A DNA stretch of 64,000 nt, from assembly GCF_001642475.1 (NCBI RefSeq), contig NW_019173940.1, forward strand, positions 248,001 to 312,000, written 5' to 3'. The first letter of the stretch is position 1. Every line of letters starts with the position of its first letter. This document shows, piece by piece, positions 1 through 11,558 of the stretch. This DNA is from Fonsecaea monophora. Taxonomy: Eukaryota > Ascomycota > Eurotiomycetes > Chaetothyriales > Herpotrichiellaceae. Below the pieces are notes generated by a model, which had not been told where the DNA came from, ran no database searches, and worked only from the letters and a program-made list of their open reading frames with translations. Both the position numbers and the translations under genes were made by a program.

Positions 1-525
1 CGATTGACTTGGGAATCCTTCAAGCTTGATGTTAAGGATGTCATTGGATTGTCATGGTTGAGACCATCTAGGCATGACTCCTTACTGCATGCACTAGCCA
101 CCGCCTACTCGTACAATGGGGAAGCGAGATACAGATGTGGAGATGCTGATCCTGTCTCGTACAAGCACAAGTAGGGCTGAAGCTAGCTTGGTGCCAGTGC
201 TAAGACACTGTACCTGTACTTGTCCTTGTACTACGATGGTGCCAGTGACTTGTACCAAGTCAAGTTAAAAAGTAGTTTGGGTAGACAATATCTTAGTGGC
301 ATGCCATGTGCACATGATGTCAAGGTTCCATCCAAGGATAAGCTAAACTCTTCTCGAACCTAGTGTCAACCTTTTTCTGTGCTAGACGCGGTCACTACTC
401 AACGCGTGGAGTGGTGAAAGTCCGCTGTGGCCTCCACTAACGGACTCCTGCCTGCTGTCCATTGACTGACTCAAACCCTCACAAACCGGTGCTCACAATC
501 TCACCTTTAAGTCACTGCCACTGCC
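1..525. other. Intergenic, left edge
   Basis: No convincing coding frame or RNA gene was seen. The last 100 bases are C/T-rich, as is usual just upstream of a fungal start codon, and probably form the promoter and 5' leader of the plus-strand Nse3 gene that follows. Confidence 0.6.
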
Positions 526-1725
526 ATGCCTCGACATCTCAAGCGTCGCGCTGACGCAATCTCTCGTGACCAGTCCGAATCAGAACCCGAACCTCCTCCA
601 AGACGGCGCCCAAGCACACCTTCAGACTCGGACGCCGCTTCATCAGCCTCCTCCGCACCCGCCTCTCCCTCCCGAGCGCTTCACTCCACAGAAAAGCTTC
701 TTGTCAAGAAACTTGTCCGTCTGGCCATTGCGACGGAATACTCACGTACCCCCCTGCGGCGGAGCGACATCTCCCAAAAGATCTTCAAGGATGCAAATAG
801 CAGCGGGGGCCGGGCGTCGTTCAAGAATGTCTTCGAGGGAGCCCAGCGCGTGTTGAATGATGTGTTCGGGATGCAGTTGATGGAACTTCCTTCCAAGGAG
901 AAAACAACCCTGAAAGATCGCCGGACACAAGCGACGCAGACAAAGTCGTCCATGACCAACTCTTCCAAGTCGTGGATACTCGTCTCGACGCTCCCGGCCG
1001 AGTTAAAACAGAATCCTGTCATCGCACAACCCACACGTGCGCCCAGCATAGACGTCGAATCCAGTTACACGGCCCTCTACACATTCATCCTCTCCCTGAT
1101 TTACCTGAACAACAATGCGGTTGCGGATCAGAAGCTAGAACGCTACCTCAAGCGCGTCAACGCCGACACCTATACACCGCTGGGCAATAAAGATAAGCTG
1201 CTACAGAGGATGATGAAGGAGGGATATGTGGAGAAACGGAGGGACACGTCTAGCGGCGAGGAGATCATCGAATGGACCCCCGGGCCAAGGGGCAAGATCG
1301 AGGTTGGGGTCGAAGGTGTGGCCGGTTTGGTGAGGACTGTCTATGGACATGGAGCAGTCCCTCTATCGCGAGGATCTCAACAGAATAACCCGCGTAGACG
1401 GCAACGCGAGGAAGATGACGGAAGTGAAGATGCCAACGGCGAAGAGGCTTCGCGCCCCGTCATGATTGAAGAGGACGAACTCAACGCCAAGCTCTCGAGG
1501 AGTCTAGGCATCAAGATTGGGAGAGGTGGTATACCTCAGCGAAGTCGAAGAGGAGGTGATCGGGATGCCGAGGACGATGGCGGGGCTGAAGAGGTCGACG
1601 AAGACAGGCAGCAGCCAGGCCCGTCGAGCCGGGGAGGTCAGAGGTCCAGACCTAGCACGTCTGGAAGAGATCAAGGCCGCCGAAGGAGGAATGCCCGAAA
1701 TGATGACGACGAAGATGACGACTGA
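526..1725 (+). CDS. nse3: Nse3/MAGE-family subunit of the SMC5/6 complex
   Basis: Intronless, 399 aa. Residues about 53-290 match the MAGE (melanoma antigen) homology domain of the winged-helix type: a helical start (STEKLLVKKLVRLAIATEY), a central LYTFILSLIYLNNNAV segment, and the second winged helix ending in GLVRTVYG. In fungi this domain is found in Nse3, which with Nse1 and Nse4 forms the DNA-binding and E3-ligase-stimulating module of the nuclear SMC5/6 complex in recombination and repair. The N-terminal 50 residues are Ser/Pro/Arg-rich and the last 110 are charged, ending in an Asp-rich tail; both look disordered. The first in-frame ATG was chosen because it precedes the domain by a typical disordered leader. 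Family assignment is by recognised sequence pattern, not a database search. Confidence 0.85.
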   Translation: MPRHLKRRADAISRDQSESEPEPPPRRRPSTPSDSDAASSASSAPASPSRALHSTEKLLVKKLVRLAIATEYSRTPLRRSDISQKIFKDANSSGGRASFKNVFEGAQRVLNDVFGMQLMELPSKEKTTLKDRRTQATQTKSSMTNSSKSWILVSTLPAELKQNPVIAQPTRAPSIDVESSYTALYTFILSLIYLNNNAVADQKLERYLKRVNADTYTPLGNKDKLLQRMMKEGYVEKRRDTSSGEEIIEWTPGPRGKIEVGVEGVAGLVRTVYGHGAVPLSRGSQQNNPRRRQREEDDGSEDANGEEASRPVMIEEDELNAKLSRSLGIKIGRGGIPQRSRRGGDRDAEDDGGAEEVDEDRQQPGPSSRGGQRSRPSTSGRDQGRRRRNARNDDDEDDD

Positions 1726-2645
1726 TTGTTCTTAACTACCTAGTAAGTAGGTAGGTAGGTTAGTACGAACTTACAACCGAACCTTTCAACGACTTTGTAT
1801 TCGATTACAGGTGTACGTCGTCCCTTTATATGGGACGGACACACCTCCCCTCCCGTGTCCTTGTTTGAAATGTATTAGCTATGCTAAGCTATGTAAGCCA
1901 TGAATGAATGATTCATCCAAGACAGTCGTAGCAATAACTATAACAGGGTGTCGCCCCTTTTCCAATTGTGGCTGAGTGCCACGAGAACATGTGCGCACCA
2001 CATTCGAGATAGATCAAGTGCCATTGACAGGTCGAGGGGTAAAAGGAAAGGACAAATAGGAGAATGTCCATGAAAAAAAAAATAAAAAATAAAAAATAAA
2101 AACTAACAATCCAAGTTGGCACAATACAATCCCGAGGCTTCCAGGGCTACAGCCTCACAGCCTCTATGCAATGCTCCGTGGCTCTATGTAATGCCAATTC
2201 GAGATCCTCGCCTGAAACTTCCAGAGTCCATCGGATGTAGTCCTTCTGCTTCTGCTCCGAAGAACGGCAAGGCTGCAGCTTCTGAGCGACTTGCACTACC
2301 CTGTGGTGGAGTGCGTCGCACTATGCCGAAGGATATCGGCCTTGCCTTTTTCTGCTTCAGGCTCCAATGGGTTGAGAGGCAGACCGGACACTTGGTTCGT
2401 TGACCCGTTGATTGCCCGGTGCTGGATATGGAGCCTGAGGTGGAGCTGAGCATGGCTGGCACCGCTGTCTGCTTGTCCTTGCTGTTTCGCTTCCATTGGC
2501 AATGGGGACATCATCTGGCTTTCTGCACTCTGTCCTGTCCCCCAGACCACATGGGACTCGGGATGTCGTCGACGTCCTCAGGCGCCACTCCAATGCCAGT
2601 GGCTCATTGCCTCCGTCCTCTCAAGGCTCTGGCTGGAAATGAATC
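1726..2645. other. Intergenic between convergent genes; A-rich tract
   Basis: This is the shared 3' flank of the Nse3 and J-domain genes. It contains GTAG-type short repeats near 1740-1760 and an A-rich tract at 2073-2102 with repeated AATAAA-like units, which may act in polyadenylation. The overlapping open frames at 2116-2593 have no recognisable domain and look fortuitous. Confidence 0.5.
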
Positions 2646-5461
2646 TCAGCCAAACGGCGAATATCCGCCTCGTCCTCCACCTGAACTGAACCTGAAGCCG
2701 CCGCCACCGGACCCTCCACCACCCATCCCGTTCATCATATTAAACAACATCTCCGGGTCAATCTGCACACCGCCGCCACCACCACCCATGCCTCCAAACC
2801 CACCCCCGGGGTACCCTCCCATCCCTCCGAAACCACCAGGAAAGCCTCCCATACCACCAGGATATCCACCCATACCCATCCCAGGTTCCATCAGGTCTGC
2901 TCCCGAATCGTACATGTGCCTCTTCTGGGGATCGAGCAACGTCTCCTTGGCCTCAAGACAGTCTTTAAACTCCTCTTCCTTCTGCTTATCGCCCTGCGTC
3001 TTGTCTGGATGCAGCAGGGCCGCTTTCTTCTTGTAAGCCCTCTCGATATCCTTGTCGCCGGCGTCCTTATCTATACCTAGAATCTTGTAGTAATCTTTCC
3101 GCTTGGATTTCTTAAGTTCCAACTCGGCGTTACGGAGTTCTTTGGCCAAATCCGCGTCAGTGGGGTTATCTTCGGACAAAGACTTCAGATCTTTAACAGC
3201 CTGTTCCCAGTCACCGCTTTCTCCAGTGGCTTTGGCTCGGGTTCTGCGTGCTTTGGTGTAGCTGGGGTCGAGTTTAAGAGCTTGGTCGCAGTCGGCCTTG
3301 GCTTCATCGTATTCCTTGATTTTGATCCGGGCTAGAGCACGATTTCCCAACAGTTTGGCGTTTGTGACCTTGTTTGTGGGATCGATGGTGAGAGCTTCCG
3401 TGTAAGCAGTGACGGCGTCGGAGTATTTGCCACGCTTGAACATGTCGTTGGCGGCTGTTCGGGATCTATCTAGCTTCTTCATTGTTCGCAACCAGTTCCG
3501 CGCATCGGAGTTGTCAGGATCGAGTGCCAGTGCTTGTCGGAAGTAATCTTCGGCTCGTTCATAGTCGCTCTTTCCCTGTCTAGGCTTATCGTCCTTGAGG
3601 TAGAATGCTCGACCTGCGAGAACAATAGCTTCGGCGTCCATAGGGTTTTCACGCATCAGATTCTGCGCAATGCCCTGCACCTCGCCCAGGGCATTCGCGG
3701 ACCCGATCTTCAAATTTGCCTTGGCTTTGAGAAGCTGCCATCTTCTCGGTGTGGGGGTGCCCGATCCTAGTGTTTGACGTGCCTGTTCAATGCTCCAAAG
3801 CGCCATGTTACCATTTCCGTCCTCTGCGTCGATTTGCCTCTCCGCCATTTCGATTGATTGCAGGGCTTTGCGAGCCAACGCAGTGTCTGTGGCAGACGCA
3901 TTAGGGATTTTAGCGTACGTATCCAAGGCATCTTGCGGACGTCCTAGAGAGGTGTAGATTCGAGCAAGACGGTGTAGAATCTTATCGTTCTGGGGATCCA
4001 ACCGGTTGGCCTGTAGTGAATCACCGAGTGCCTGGCTGTATTTGTTGGCGGAGATGTAGGCTGCGGCTCGGTTTGACAGATACGTGGGATTCGAGGGCTC
4101 TGCTTCGACGGCTGTGCGAGTGTGTGTATTTGTCAGCTTGTCTGGTCTTGGAACCTCAACCATGGATGGGTGCCAAACCTACCTTTTGTATACTCGACAA
4201 TGGCCCGATCATAATCCTTGGCCTTGAAGAATTTATTTCCTGCGGCCTTGCAGGCCTCGGCATCGACTTTGGGTGCAGGAGGAACGCGGTGTGGAGGAGG
4301 CGTGGGACTTCGCTCCTCGTGTTGCCCGTTGGTGCCGTTGCTCGTGGCATCGCTGTTGGCCTGGTCGGAGAAGGCGCCAGGGACTTCTTTCGAGGGAGTG
4401 GCCGGCTGCGACGAGCCTGCGGTGCCGTTGGACATGGAGGAATCGTGGTTGTTGGTGTCTGCAAATTCTCGATCCATGGACATTCTGCCGGCCGACTCGG
4501 CCTCTTGCCTGGCCATTTGAGCCAGATGTTGACGGAGTTGGTCAGGAGGGAGATTCAGTGGGTGGGTGTCTGGGTCGGAGTTATTTCTAAACTTCTTCTT
4601 TTCCTTGTCCTTGTCCTGCTTCTTGGGTGATTTTGACTTCCGCATGGATGTTGGATTTGAGCCAGTGGGAGGAAGGGCGACTGCGGGTGGGGCTGAGGCA
4701 AAGGCAGCACGGCCAGAGCCTGTTGTGCCCGCGGTGCGAGTGACACCGGCAGCGGCAGGAGGACTAAGTTTGCAGTTGATGCTTGTTTCGGGAATTCCCT
4801 CTGCGGCTTCAGACACACCCCTCCGCCGCCCAGGCTCTTGCTTCTTTGTATCTGCAGCGTTGATGGATCGTAGGAGGGCCCGTAGATTCTGCTCAGTCAA
4901 GGGTGCGGGAGCCGCCTGGCCAGATTTAGGCTTTGACTCCTCGGTGAACAGCGGGAGGGGTGTCGTGTACGACGTCGAACGGGTTGGGGACTTCAGTTTG
5001 CCGGTTGAGAGATGATCTCGAAGATGGCTACGAAAACTGGCAGGACGGAAGAAGGTGTCGTGCTGATGACTCTCGCTTTCGTCGTCGTTGCTCTCAGGCA
5101 TGTCCTGGTCGAAATCTCTAGAAATTTTGCAGGTTTTGGTGGGACGGTGATTAATCCCGGGCTGGACGCCGGGGTCTAGAAGATTGCCTCGTCGGCCCTC
5201 ACCACTCCTCGTGGTCCTCCCACTTTGGCGCCTGTTGGCGTGGGTGTTGGTGTTTGCCATAGGGCCATTAGGCGCACTTTCCCCCTGAGGCTTTGGCGGC
5301 TTGGGCCTGGAGTCTGCGCCGCCCACTACTGGTCTCCGCGAGCCCAAAGGCATCTTATCAAGCCTCGCTTGACGCTTCTGTCTCTTCGTCTGTTGGCTCC
5401 CCTGACTTTGGTCGAACGAATGATCAGTCGGGATGTCACTTGTTTCTCTTGCACATGACAC
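2646..5461 (-). CDS. TPR and J-domain co-chaperone (DNAJC7/Tpr2-like)
   Basis: Two exons: 5461-4183 and 4111-2646, with one 71-bp intron (GTAGGT...CACAG) that falls inside the first TPR helix. The product is 914 aa. Order: a long disordered Ser/Pro/Lys-rich N-terminus (1-395), tandem tetratricopeptide repeats (about 400-745, beginning AGNKFFKAKDYDRAIVEYTK), a J domain (about 760-828, starting KDYYKILGIDKDAG and holding the HPD motif that stimulates Hsp70 ATPase), then a Gly/Met/Phe-rich tail. This order matches DNAJC7/Tpr2, which passes clients between Hsp70 and Hsp90 in the cytosol. The 400-residue disordered leader is longer than in animal DNAJC7. Start is the first ATG of the open frame; Met37 is an alternative. 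Confidence 0.85.
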
Positions 5462-5923
5462 TGCAAATGGCCCTGCTCAGTCTTGGAACAGTCAGTGAGA
5501 CGGTCAGTTGTTTGGTGGATGGGGAGATCGAGGTGAGGCAGGCTAGGGGAGCAGCTTCTGAGGCTCATCTCTGTATCATAAGGGATAAGACGTCTTGCAG
5601 AATCCTGTCTGACAAAGAGAAATCAAGACTACAAGCTCAAATTGGGACGAGAGTCGTGCATCGGGTAAACTGCACTCAGCTATGTGTGAATGGGCGAACT
5701 CTGAGACCTCGCCACATTGACAATACAAACATTCAAACCAGCAACCCAGTAAACAAGCGAGATCCCTGAACCTGCGACGATGACTGAACCAAGATCCAAT
5801 TGCTATAGCCTCTCTCGTCCCTTGTTACTTCCTTTGATATTGCACACTTCCCACGATGATACAGGTCTAAAAATACAGGCAAAATGGTCTCTACATACAC
5901 GTCGAATCTCTGCAGTGCGACCC
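5462..5923. other. Intergenic; promoter of the J-domain gene
   Basis: This lies upstream of the minus-strand co-chaperone gene and downstream of the amino acid permease. I saw no gene or clear element. Confidence 0.5.
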
Positions 5924-7588
5924 TCACTGTGAGTTGCTCTTGCATGTCCAGCTGCTTCCGCCGGGCTCATTGCTGATGGCGTATCCGCTGGCATACAGTC
6001 CCATTCCACAGATAGCGGCACCCATAGAGAACAACAAGACGTTGACCACGGTCAAGGTCATCTTCCTCCAATTCGTGGTATATTGGCCATAGTTGAGGAA
6101 CAGCCAGAAAATGCCGGAAATACCATAGGTGAACCAGGAGGCAAACAAGCTCGAGATCAGAGCCAGGAGATCATTGAAGTTGGGAATGGATTCCGCAATG
6201 ATCCACGCAATCACCCACGCCGTCAATGTGATGGCGAGCCAGCTGCCCACCGAAAGCACAGTCCTCTTGGACATATGTTTCGTTCCTCGGAAGAGGCGAA
6301 CATAGACATACTTGGAAGCGACATGGCCATAGATGACACCAGCAATGATGATCGTCGGAATGGCTAGGCCCCAAGCGACCTTGCCAACGAGTGTTCCAGC
6401 GGATCCCAAGGCTGGTGAATCAACCTCATCTCCACCATAGGCATAAACCACCATCGCGACCAGGAAATACATGCCGGTGTCGGTAATCTGCAACATGACC
6501 AAAGCCTTGGGAAAGTCGTGCGGATTCTTCATCTCGGAAATGAAACTGAAGAAAGCTACGTGACCGGCATATGCAAATACAATGTTGGTGACACTCAGAA
6601 ATGCTGTGGCAAAAGTTGCAGTCTGAGTAGCGTGGAAATGGCCATGGGAAGGATCTCTGGCTCCTGTTCCTGCCATGGTGACAATCACTGCGGTCGTGAT
6701 GCTGAAAAAGCTCACACAGGAAAGCCACGAGACTTTCAGCAGAGTCCTAGGAATGTCGAAGACCCAGAAGAGAATCAACCCGACAATACCCCAAACAATG
6801 GTGCAGGCCGCACCGTCGGTCAGTGTATTCAAGCAGATTGTCCAAGTCAAGATATGACTCGCCATGCTGAAAATGAGGAAGATTGTTTGCGCAGCACCCA
6901 GGAATTCGCGGCCGATAGCAGCTGCGCGTGGTCCCATGGGCTTGAAGAGAACGTAACCGGCATCTGCCATGTTATGGACCTAGATGAACCACATTAAGTA
7001 TGTGCTTTCTCCAGGTTGCTCGAGAACAGAGGAATCTGCCTACCCAAGGATGTGCTGCCTTGAATTGCCCAATGACATATCCTGAGTAAGTTGCCACAAC
7101 ACCAAGTCCAACGATGAGGATGGCGCCTGGAACCATACCAATGGTCGCCAGGACTGATGGCAAAGACAGGATTCCCAAAGAGATCGTTTCGGCAATCATA
7201 ACTGAAGAAGAAGGAATACCATGTCAGGTCGACGGTGGCGTTGTCAAAGTCGAGGAGAACTCACTCATACTACACTGCCTGGAGCGCGAAGACATTAGCA
7301 TATCGTTGTTCATGGGATGCACAGTAGCTGGTGTACTCACCACCACTCCAAAGTCCGATACTTGACTCCTCCTTCGTCGTCATCATCGCCGAAGGGATCT
7401 GTCTCTTGATACTCACTTTGGCGCCGCCAGGCAGTGCCCAGTGAAGAACGTCTCTTCTCCGCTGGGGAGTTCTTATCAGAGTGTCCATTACCCGGGTAGG
7501 GTGGATTGTCAAGACCGTGGATGTCCTTCTCTTCATCCACACCAAAAGGGTCGGAAGAGGCACGAAGCGTTGGCGATCGAGAGGCCAT
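5924..7588 (-). CDS. Neutral amino acid permease, AAAP family (Mtr-like)
   Basis: Four exons: 7588-7341, 7278-7265, 7201-7044 and 6979-5924, giving 491 aa. Introns are 62, 63 and 64 bp. After a charged cytosolic N-terminus of about 80 residues comes the family hallmark EWWQCSMIMIAETISLG, followed by about eleven hydrophobic membrane spans (for example LSLPSVLATIGMVPGAILIV, ending ICGMGLYASGYAIS). This pattern is that of Neurospora Mtr and related Aa_trans permeases, which import neutral and aromatic amino acids with protons across the plasma membrane. The second exon is only 14 nt and encodes the WQCSM segment; without it the frame is broken and the hallmark lost, which supports the model. 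Substrate range cannot be read from sequence. Confidence 0.85.
7265..7278 (-). other. 14-nt microexon of the amino acid permease
   Basis: The microexon is flanked by CTCCAG upstream and GTGAGT downstream on the minus strand. It joins TG|G (Trp) to A|TT (Ile) and restores the conserved WWQCxM motif. Its size is not a multiple of three, so skipping would shift the frame. Confidence 0.75.
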
Positions 7589-8345
7589 TCTGTGTGTTAC
7601 TGTTCGAGCAAAGCAACCTAGAGTTCCCTACACAAGATATGAGAGTTTACACATGGCGAATTGAGATGTGGACTATATGGTATATGACCACAACTATGCT
7701 GACGGTGAAGTGATCGACAGAGGCATCATGGGTCTTGTCTCCCGTGTGTTGCACAATGATGCCATAGGCAGCATTCCATTACCTCTTGAATTTGGTACCC
7801 TCGACGTCACGACAGCCTTGCACGGCGATCCCCATGGAGGCGGGATCGCGATGGGGACGGAGAGAGGGGCAACGATCGTCCGGCGCATGTCCGTACTTGT
7901 ATATCCCTGGCATCGGATTCATAAAGGAGCCAATACTTGAGAAGCCTTTTGACAAGCTTTTTGCCAGGGAATTCTTACGACGAAGCAAAGGCTTGGGAGT
8001 GACTTCGGCGATGGTTTTGAGTGTTGTGTTTGTGACAAGAGGGGAAGACAATCCAATGTGTATACGTCATTGCGGCGATGGGGAAACCACAAGCACCGAG
8101 TAATTACCAAGTTCCATACGAGGTATACAAGTTGAAGATCCGGTGCAAAGAAAAGCAAGGTCCAGGTCCCCAAGTCCCACCCATCCAACTCAAATCCTGT
8201 ATTGCTACATACACAGATCGACTCCCTAAACAAGACGTTTATACAAACCATATCATTATAAGGGCATCGCTAACTCGCACACATTCAACCCCCATCCATC
8301 CACGAGCATCGAAACATTGGCGCCAAGTGAGTCTGCTGTATTTCT
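7589..8345. other. Intergenic; permease promoter
   Basis: This separates the 5' end of the permease from the 3' end of the kelch gene, both on the minus strand. It contains one doubtful small minus-strand open frame, listed separately, and otherwise no feature I can support. Confidence 0.45.
7779..8051 (-). CDS. Small hypothetical ORF, doubtful
   Basis: A 90-codon open frame on the minus strand upstream of the amino acid permease. The product is basic in its first half (LLRRKNSLAKSLSKGFSSIG) and then rich in Pro and Arg, with no signal peptide, membrane segment or known motif. The amphipathic, protein-like middle (residues 22-55) is why I list it, but it may equally be a chance frame in the permease 5' leader or one exon of a gene I cannot assemble. 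Confidence 0.2.
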   Translation of the reverse strand: MSSPLVTNTTLKTIAEVTPKPLLRRKNSLAKSLSKGFSSIGSFMNPMPGIYKYGHAPDDRCPSLRPHRDPASMGIAVQGCRDVEGTKFKR

Positions 8346-10411
8346 TCACTCCATTTCTGCTGGTCCATTCTGTCTCAGTGATGGATGAGGGCCTTGCACC
8401 GTCCCTGCGTCCTTTTCCACGGGCTCCTGAATGGCAGGTTTCGATTCTTCAGGGCCGAGCTTGGCTGGCATTTCCGCAGCCTGAGGAGTACCTCCCAGTT
8501 CCGGTGTATTTTGGGCAGCGGCAATGCTGTACGATGGTAGAGAGTCTTTCTCGGGAATTTCCATGCCCACATTTTGTCTGTGTTGACGACGAGAACGAAG
8601 CCAAAAGAAGATCACGGCGCCGACGATTGCTACACCAGCGACCGCTGCTATCGCAATTCCGGCGATAGCACCACCAGACAAGCCCGTGCTTTTGTTATCA
8701 TCTTCGGTTACGGTGGGATCGGAGGTGGGAAATGCTGTCGCGGTTGTGCTTGTTTCGGGCGGGGGAGTGGTCGTAGTAGTTGCTGCCTTTCTGACAGTGA
8801 AGAGCTCACTGAGACCTGATTCGGCCCATCCTCCGTCTGGCTCGCTCTTAGTGGCGTTTCCTGCTGGTCTGAACAACTCAATCAGTTCGTTGTCTTTGCT
8901 CACTTCACATTGTCACTCACCCTCCGCCAATAGCTTTGACAACGTCATCCGGCACGTCAAACTTCGGTGCTGCGGCGTCGAACACGCTACCCCATCCGAT
9001 AGTACTCAGATCAAGCACGGCTAAACTCTTATCTTCCCAATCACAATCGGACGAGATGTTGTGGCTTTCTGTCAGACGTCGTCAACAAACTATTCACATC
9101 AGATTTGCGTGGAATACTCACTTCCACCTCCTCCAATTGTGATCATCTGCCTGGGTGGAATAAAATGACATGTCACGCTCCAGCGAGCGTCCTGCCCAGT
9201 GTATACCTTAACCCAGGTGAAGGAGGGAAGACTGAGAACGTAAATATCATCGAAGATTGTACCGTTGGAAGTACCGCCATAGAGATAGACGCTTGAACTG
9301 CTGTTATCCTGGGCAGGTGCAGCAACCAAACAGAAATCCGTGCGTCCAGTTGGAGGGATGTCGCCTGTTGCTGTCTGTTTGTACCACTGGTTCTTACCAG
9401 GGGAGGGGTTATCACTTAGGTCGGTGGAGTTGACATCGAAAACCCAAATCTCGTCCATCGAAATCAGGCCGTCTGCTCGAGTTTCTCCGCCAAGGAGGAC
9501 CAGCACTCCAGCGTCGCCAAAGTTGTCGACATACACCATCCCAGCACCTTGTCGATTGCTCTTGACTTCATCTTCGACTGTGATGTTCTTGATCCTGTTA
9601 CTAGTCGTATCGATAACCACCATCCCACCAACACCAACGGTATCATCCTCCAAAAACTGAGTGGTATTTGCTGTTCCACTATCAATCTGACCCCCCACGT
9701 AGAAGGCAAGTCCCTGATCTGGAGCCTCGGTGTTTGCTCCCCACGACGGTATCGTTTCTAGGGATCCGGAAGTGTCGATAGCTGCCCACACGTCGGCGCC
9801 CATGTCATAGGTCCACAGGCCGTATTGAGTTGTAGGCGGGACTAGGAAGTTGGGGAAAGTTTGATTGAAGCCCGACGTTGTCCCCCCAAACATATAGAGT
9901 GTTGTAGATGACTCCATTCCTCCAAAGAGGGAGCCGTCATGAACATTCACCGGCCACTGCATGCCCGCGACGCTACCACTTTCCCGTCTGGCATTCTGGG
10001 AGATGGACACGTTCGTTTTCCAATCCCAAGAGGCGGTCATGTCAACCGAGATCAGGTTTTCGTCTTTTGAGGTGACTGTTAGTGAAACGATATCTCCCAC
10101 GGGGACGCATGAACGCACTGATGCCTGACGTGATCGTATTCCAGTCTTGTTGTCCGTTTGCGCCAAAATCCACATAAGTTTCGATACCACCATTGATATA
10201 GATCGTTCCATTCTTGTAGAGAGCTGAGAATCCATTAGTGTAACCGCGAATACCATTGTTCTTTCAGATACTAACAACTATGTCCGATTCTCCTGCAAAA
10301 GTTCTTGACGGGATCGAGGGCGACTCCTGCGCGAACGACATCGAGTTGAGTTATTGCAAGGAGACCGAGAAGCAAAAAACGATGGCTCATGGAGCCATAA
10401 GAGATATCCAT
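8346..10411 (-). CDS. Kelch-type beta-propeller membrane protein
   Basis: Five exons: 10411-10276, 10223-10119, 10063-9122, 9068-8921 and 8868-8346, giving 617 aa; introns are 52-55 bp. Residues 1-28 form a signal peptide (MDISYGSMSHRFLLLGLLAI). The ectodomain has kelch/galactose-oxidase-like blades: FCRRIGHSSLYKNGTIYING, YMFGGTT, YVGGQ, VLLGGET, YLYGGTS and ITIGGGG. A Thr/Pro-rich stalk leads to a single membrane span at about 510-534 (GAIAGIAIAAVAGVAIVG) and a cytosolic tail of about 85 residues. It has no catalytic Cys/Tyr set that I recognise, so a secreted-face binding or receptor role is more likely than an oxidase. The start was placed at the Met giving a clean signal peptide; upstream in-frame Met codons exist to 10681. 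Confidence 0.8.
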
Positions 10412-11558
10412 TGCGACAGCCAGCTGCCCGAAGAAAGTGGACAGAACGATCAACAAAGGAGAATTGAAAGGCAAAACTCCGTGCTGAGGCACGAAACAGT
10501 AGAAAGAGCGACGAGAAGCAGACGTATGAGAGCTGTTGATGGCCTTTGTGCCAGTTCGAGTAGTTTTAATTGCTGATCCCTGGGTCAATCCTTCATTTCC
10601 CGTGTCAGCCCTAACGTGACTAGAGGAATGGTTGACGAGGCTAGGAGGATGGGGCCACAAGAAGCTATTGGTCAGGAACAACTCAGAGGCTCAGTTCAGA
10701 AACCACATGGTGTCTGTGATGCAAAGCTCAAGGAGCGATCCCCTCAAATGAGCTGCTAAAGGCCTCGGGGACTCGATAGGTGGTGTGCTCGAGCGACCCA
10801 TTTTTAGGGTGAACGGCCACAATCTGTAGCTACTAGTGAAGCTCACTCAGCCTCATGAAGCTTTGTGATGGACTTGTGCCAGTCAATGAACCCAATCTAG
10901 ACCAGTTGGTTTACTGGTAGATCACAGATCGTGTCGAGAACATGCAGGCTAATGCGCCAGGGGAACAGGAATCGCTCTTCATCAAGCTCCGAAGGATCAT
11001 ATCGTGGTGACACTAAGTGATACAAGTACCTGTTCTAGATAGGAGGTCATGATCAGGGTTGAATGAGGAGGTTGGTCAACCCTAGACCTTGACAAAGTGT
11101 GAGCACTCGGTACAAGTTGAGGACACCGGGTGAGAAGCCCAAACAGCTGAAAGGTAATCAATACGACTCTGCCGAGTAGGTATAGAAGGATTCCGCGGAC
11201 GAAGGTTGAATGTTTCACACTTGGACCTGCGTCGCAGGACGCGAGTTGTGGCGCGGTGCGCTAGGAGATCATGTGACTGCGCGTTTTTGACGTGGCGTTG
11301 TCAGTGGCTGGTGTCCCGAGGCTGAAGCCCGTTATGGTGCCCGTTGGCGCTGTTGTTTACGTTTCTGACGTAAGAAGGCAGTTGTTCAAGCTCTCTCCAC
11401 TAAACAATCGATTCTTACCCATCGTGCCATCTCGAAATCCTCCACCTCAAACAGACTACACCGCCTGAATCGGTTTCGAAATCCCACACCATCTTTGTTC
11501 CTCATACACTTTATTGCTTTCGATTTCATATGCTCTAGATCCTGGGGAAGCTATTCAG
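10412..11558. other. Divergent intergenic region, 1.1 kb
   Basis: This lies between the start of the kelch gene (minus) and the start of the KEN-box protein (plus), so it should hold both promoters. The 150 bases before 11559 are C/T-rich. No coding frame or RNA gene was recognised. Confidence 0.5.

Noticed and set aside
10224..10275. Possible frameshift between the two kelch coding frames
   Set aside because: Explained by a normal 52-bp intron with GTTAGT donor, ACTAAT branch and TCTCAG acceptor that joins GHS to SLYKNG in frame.
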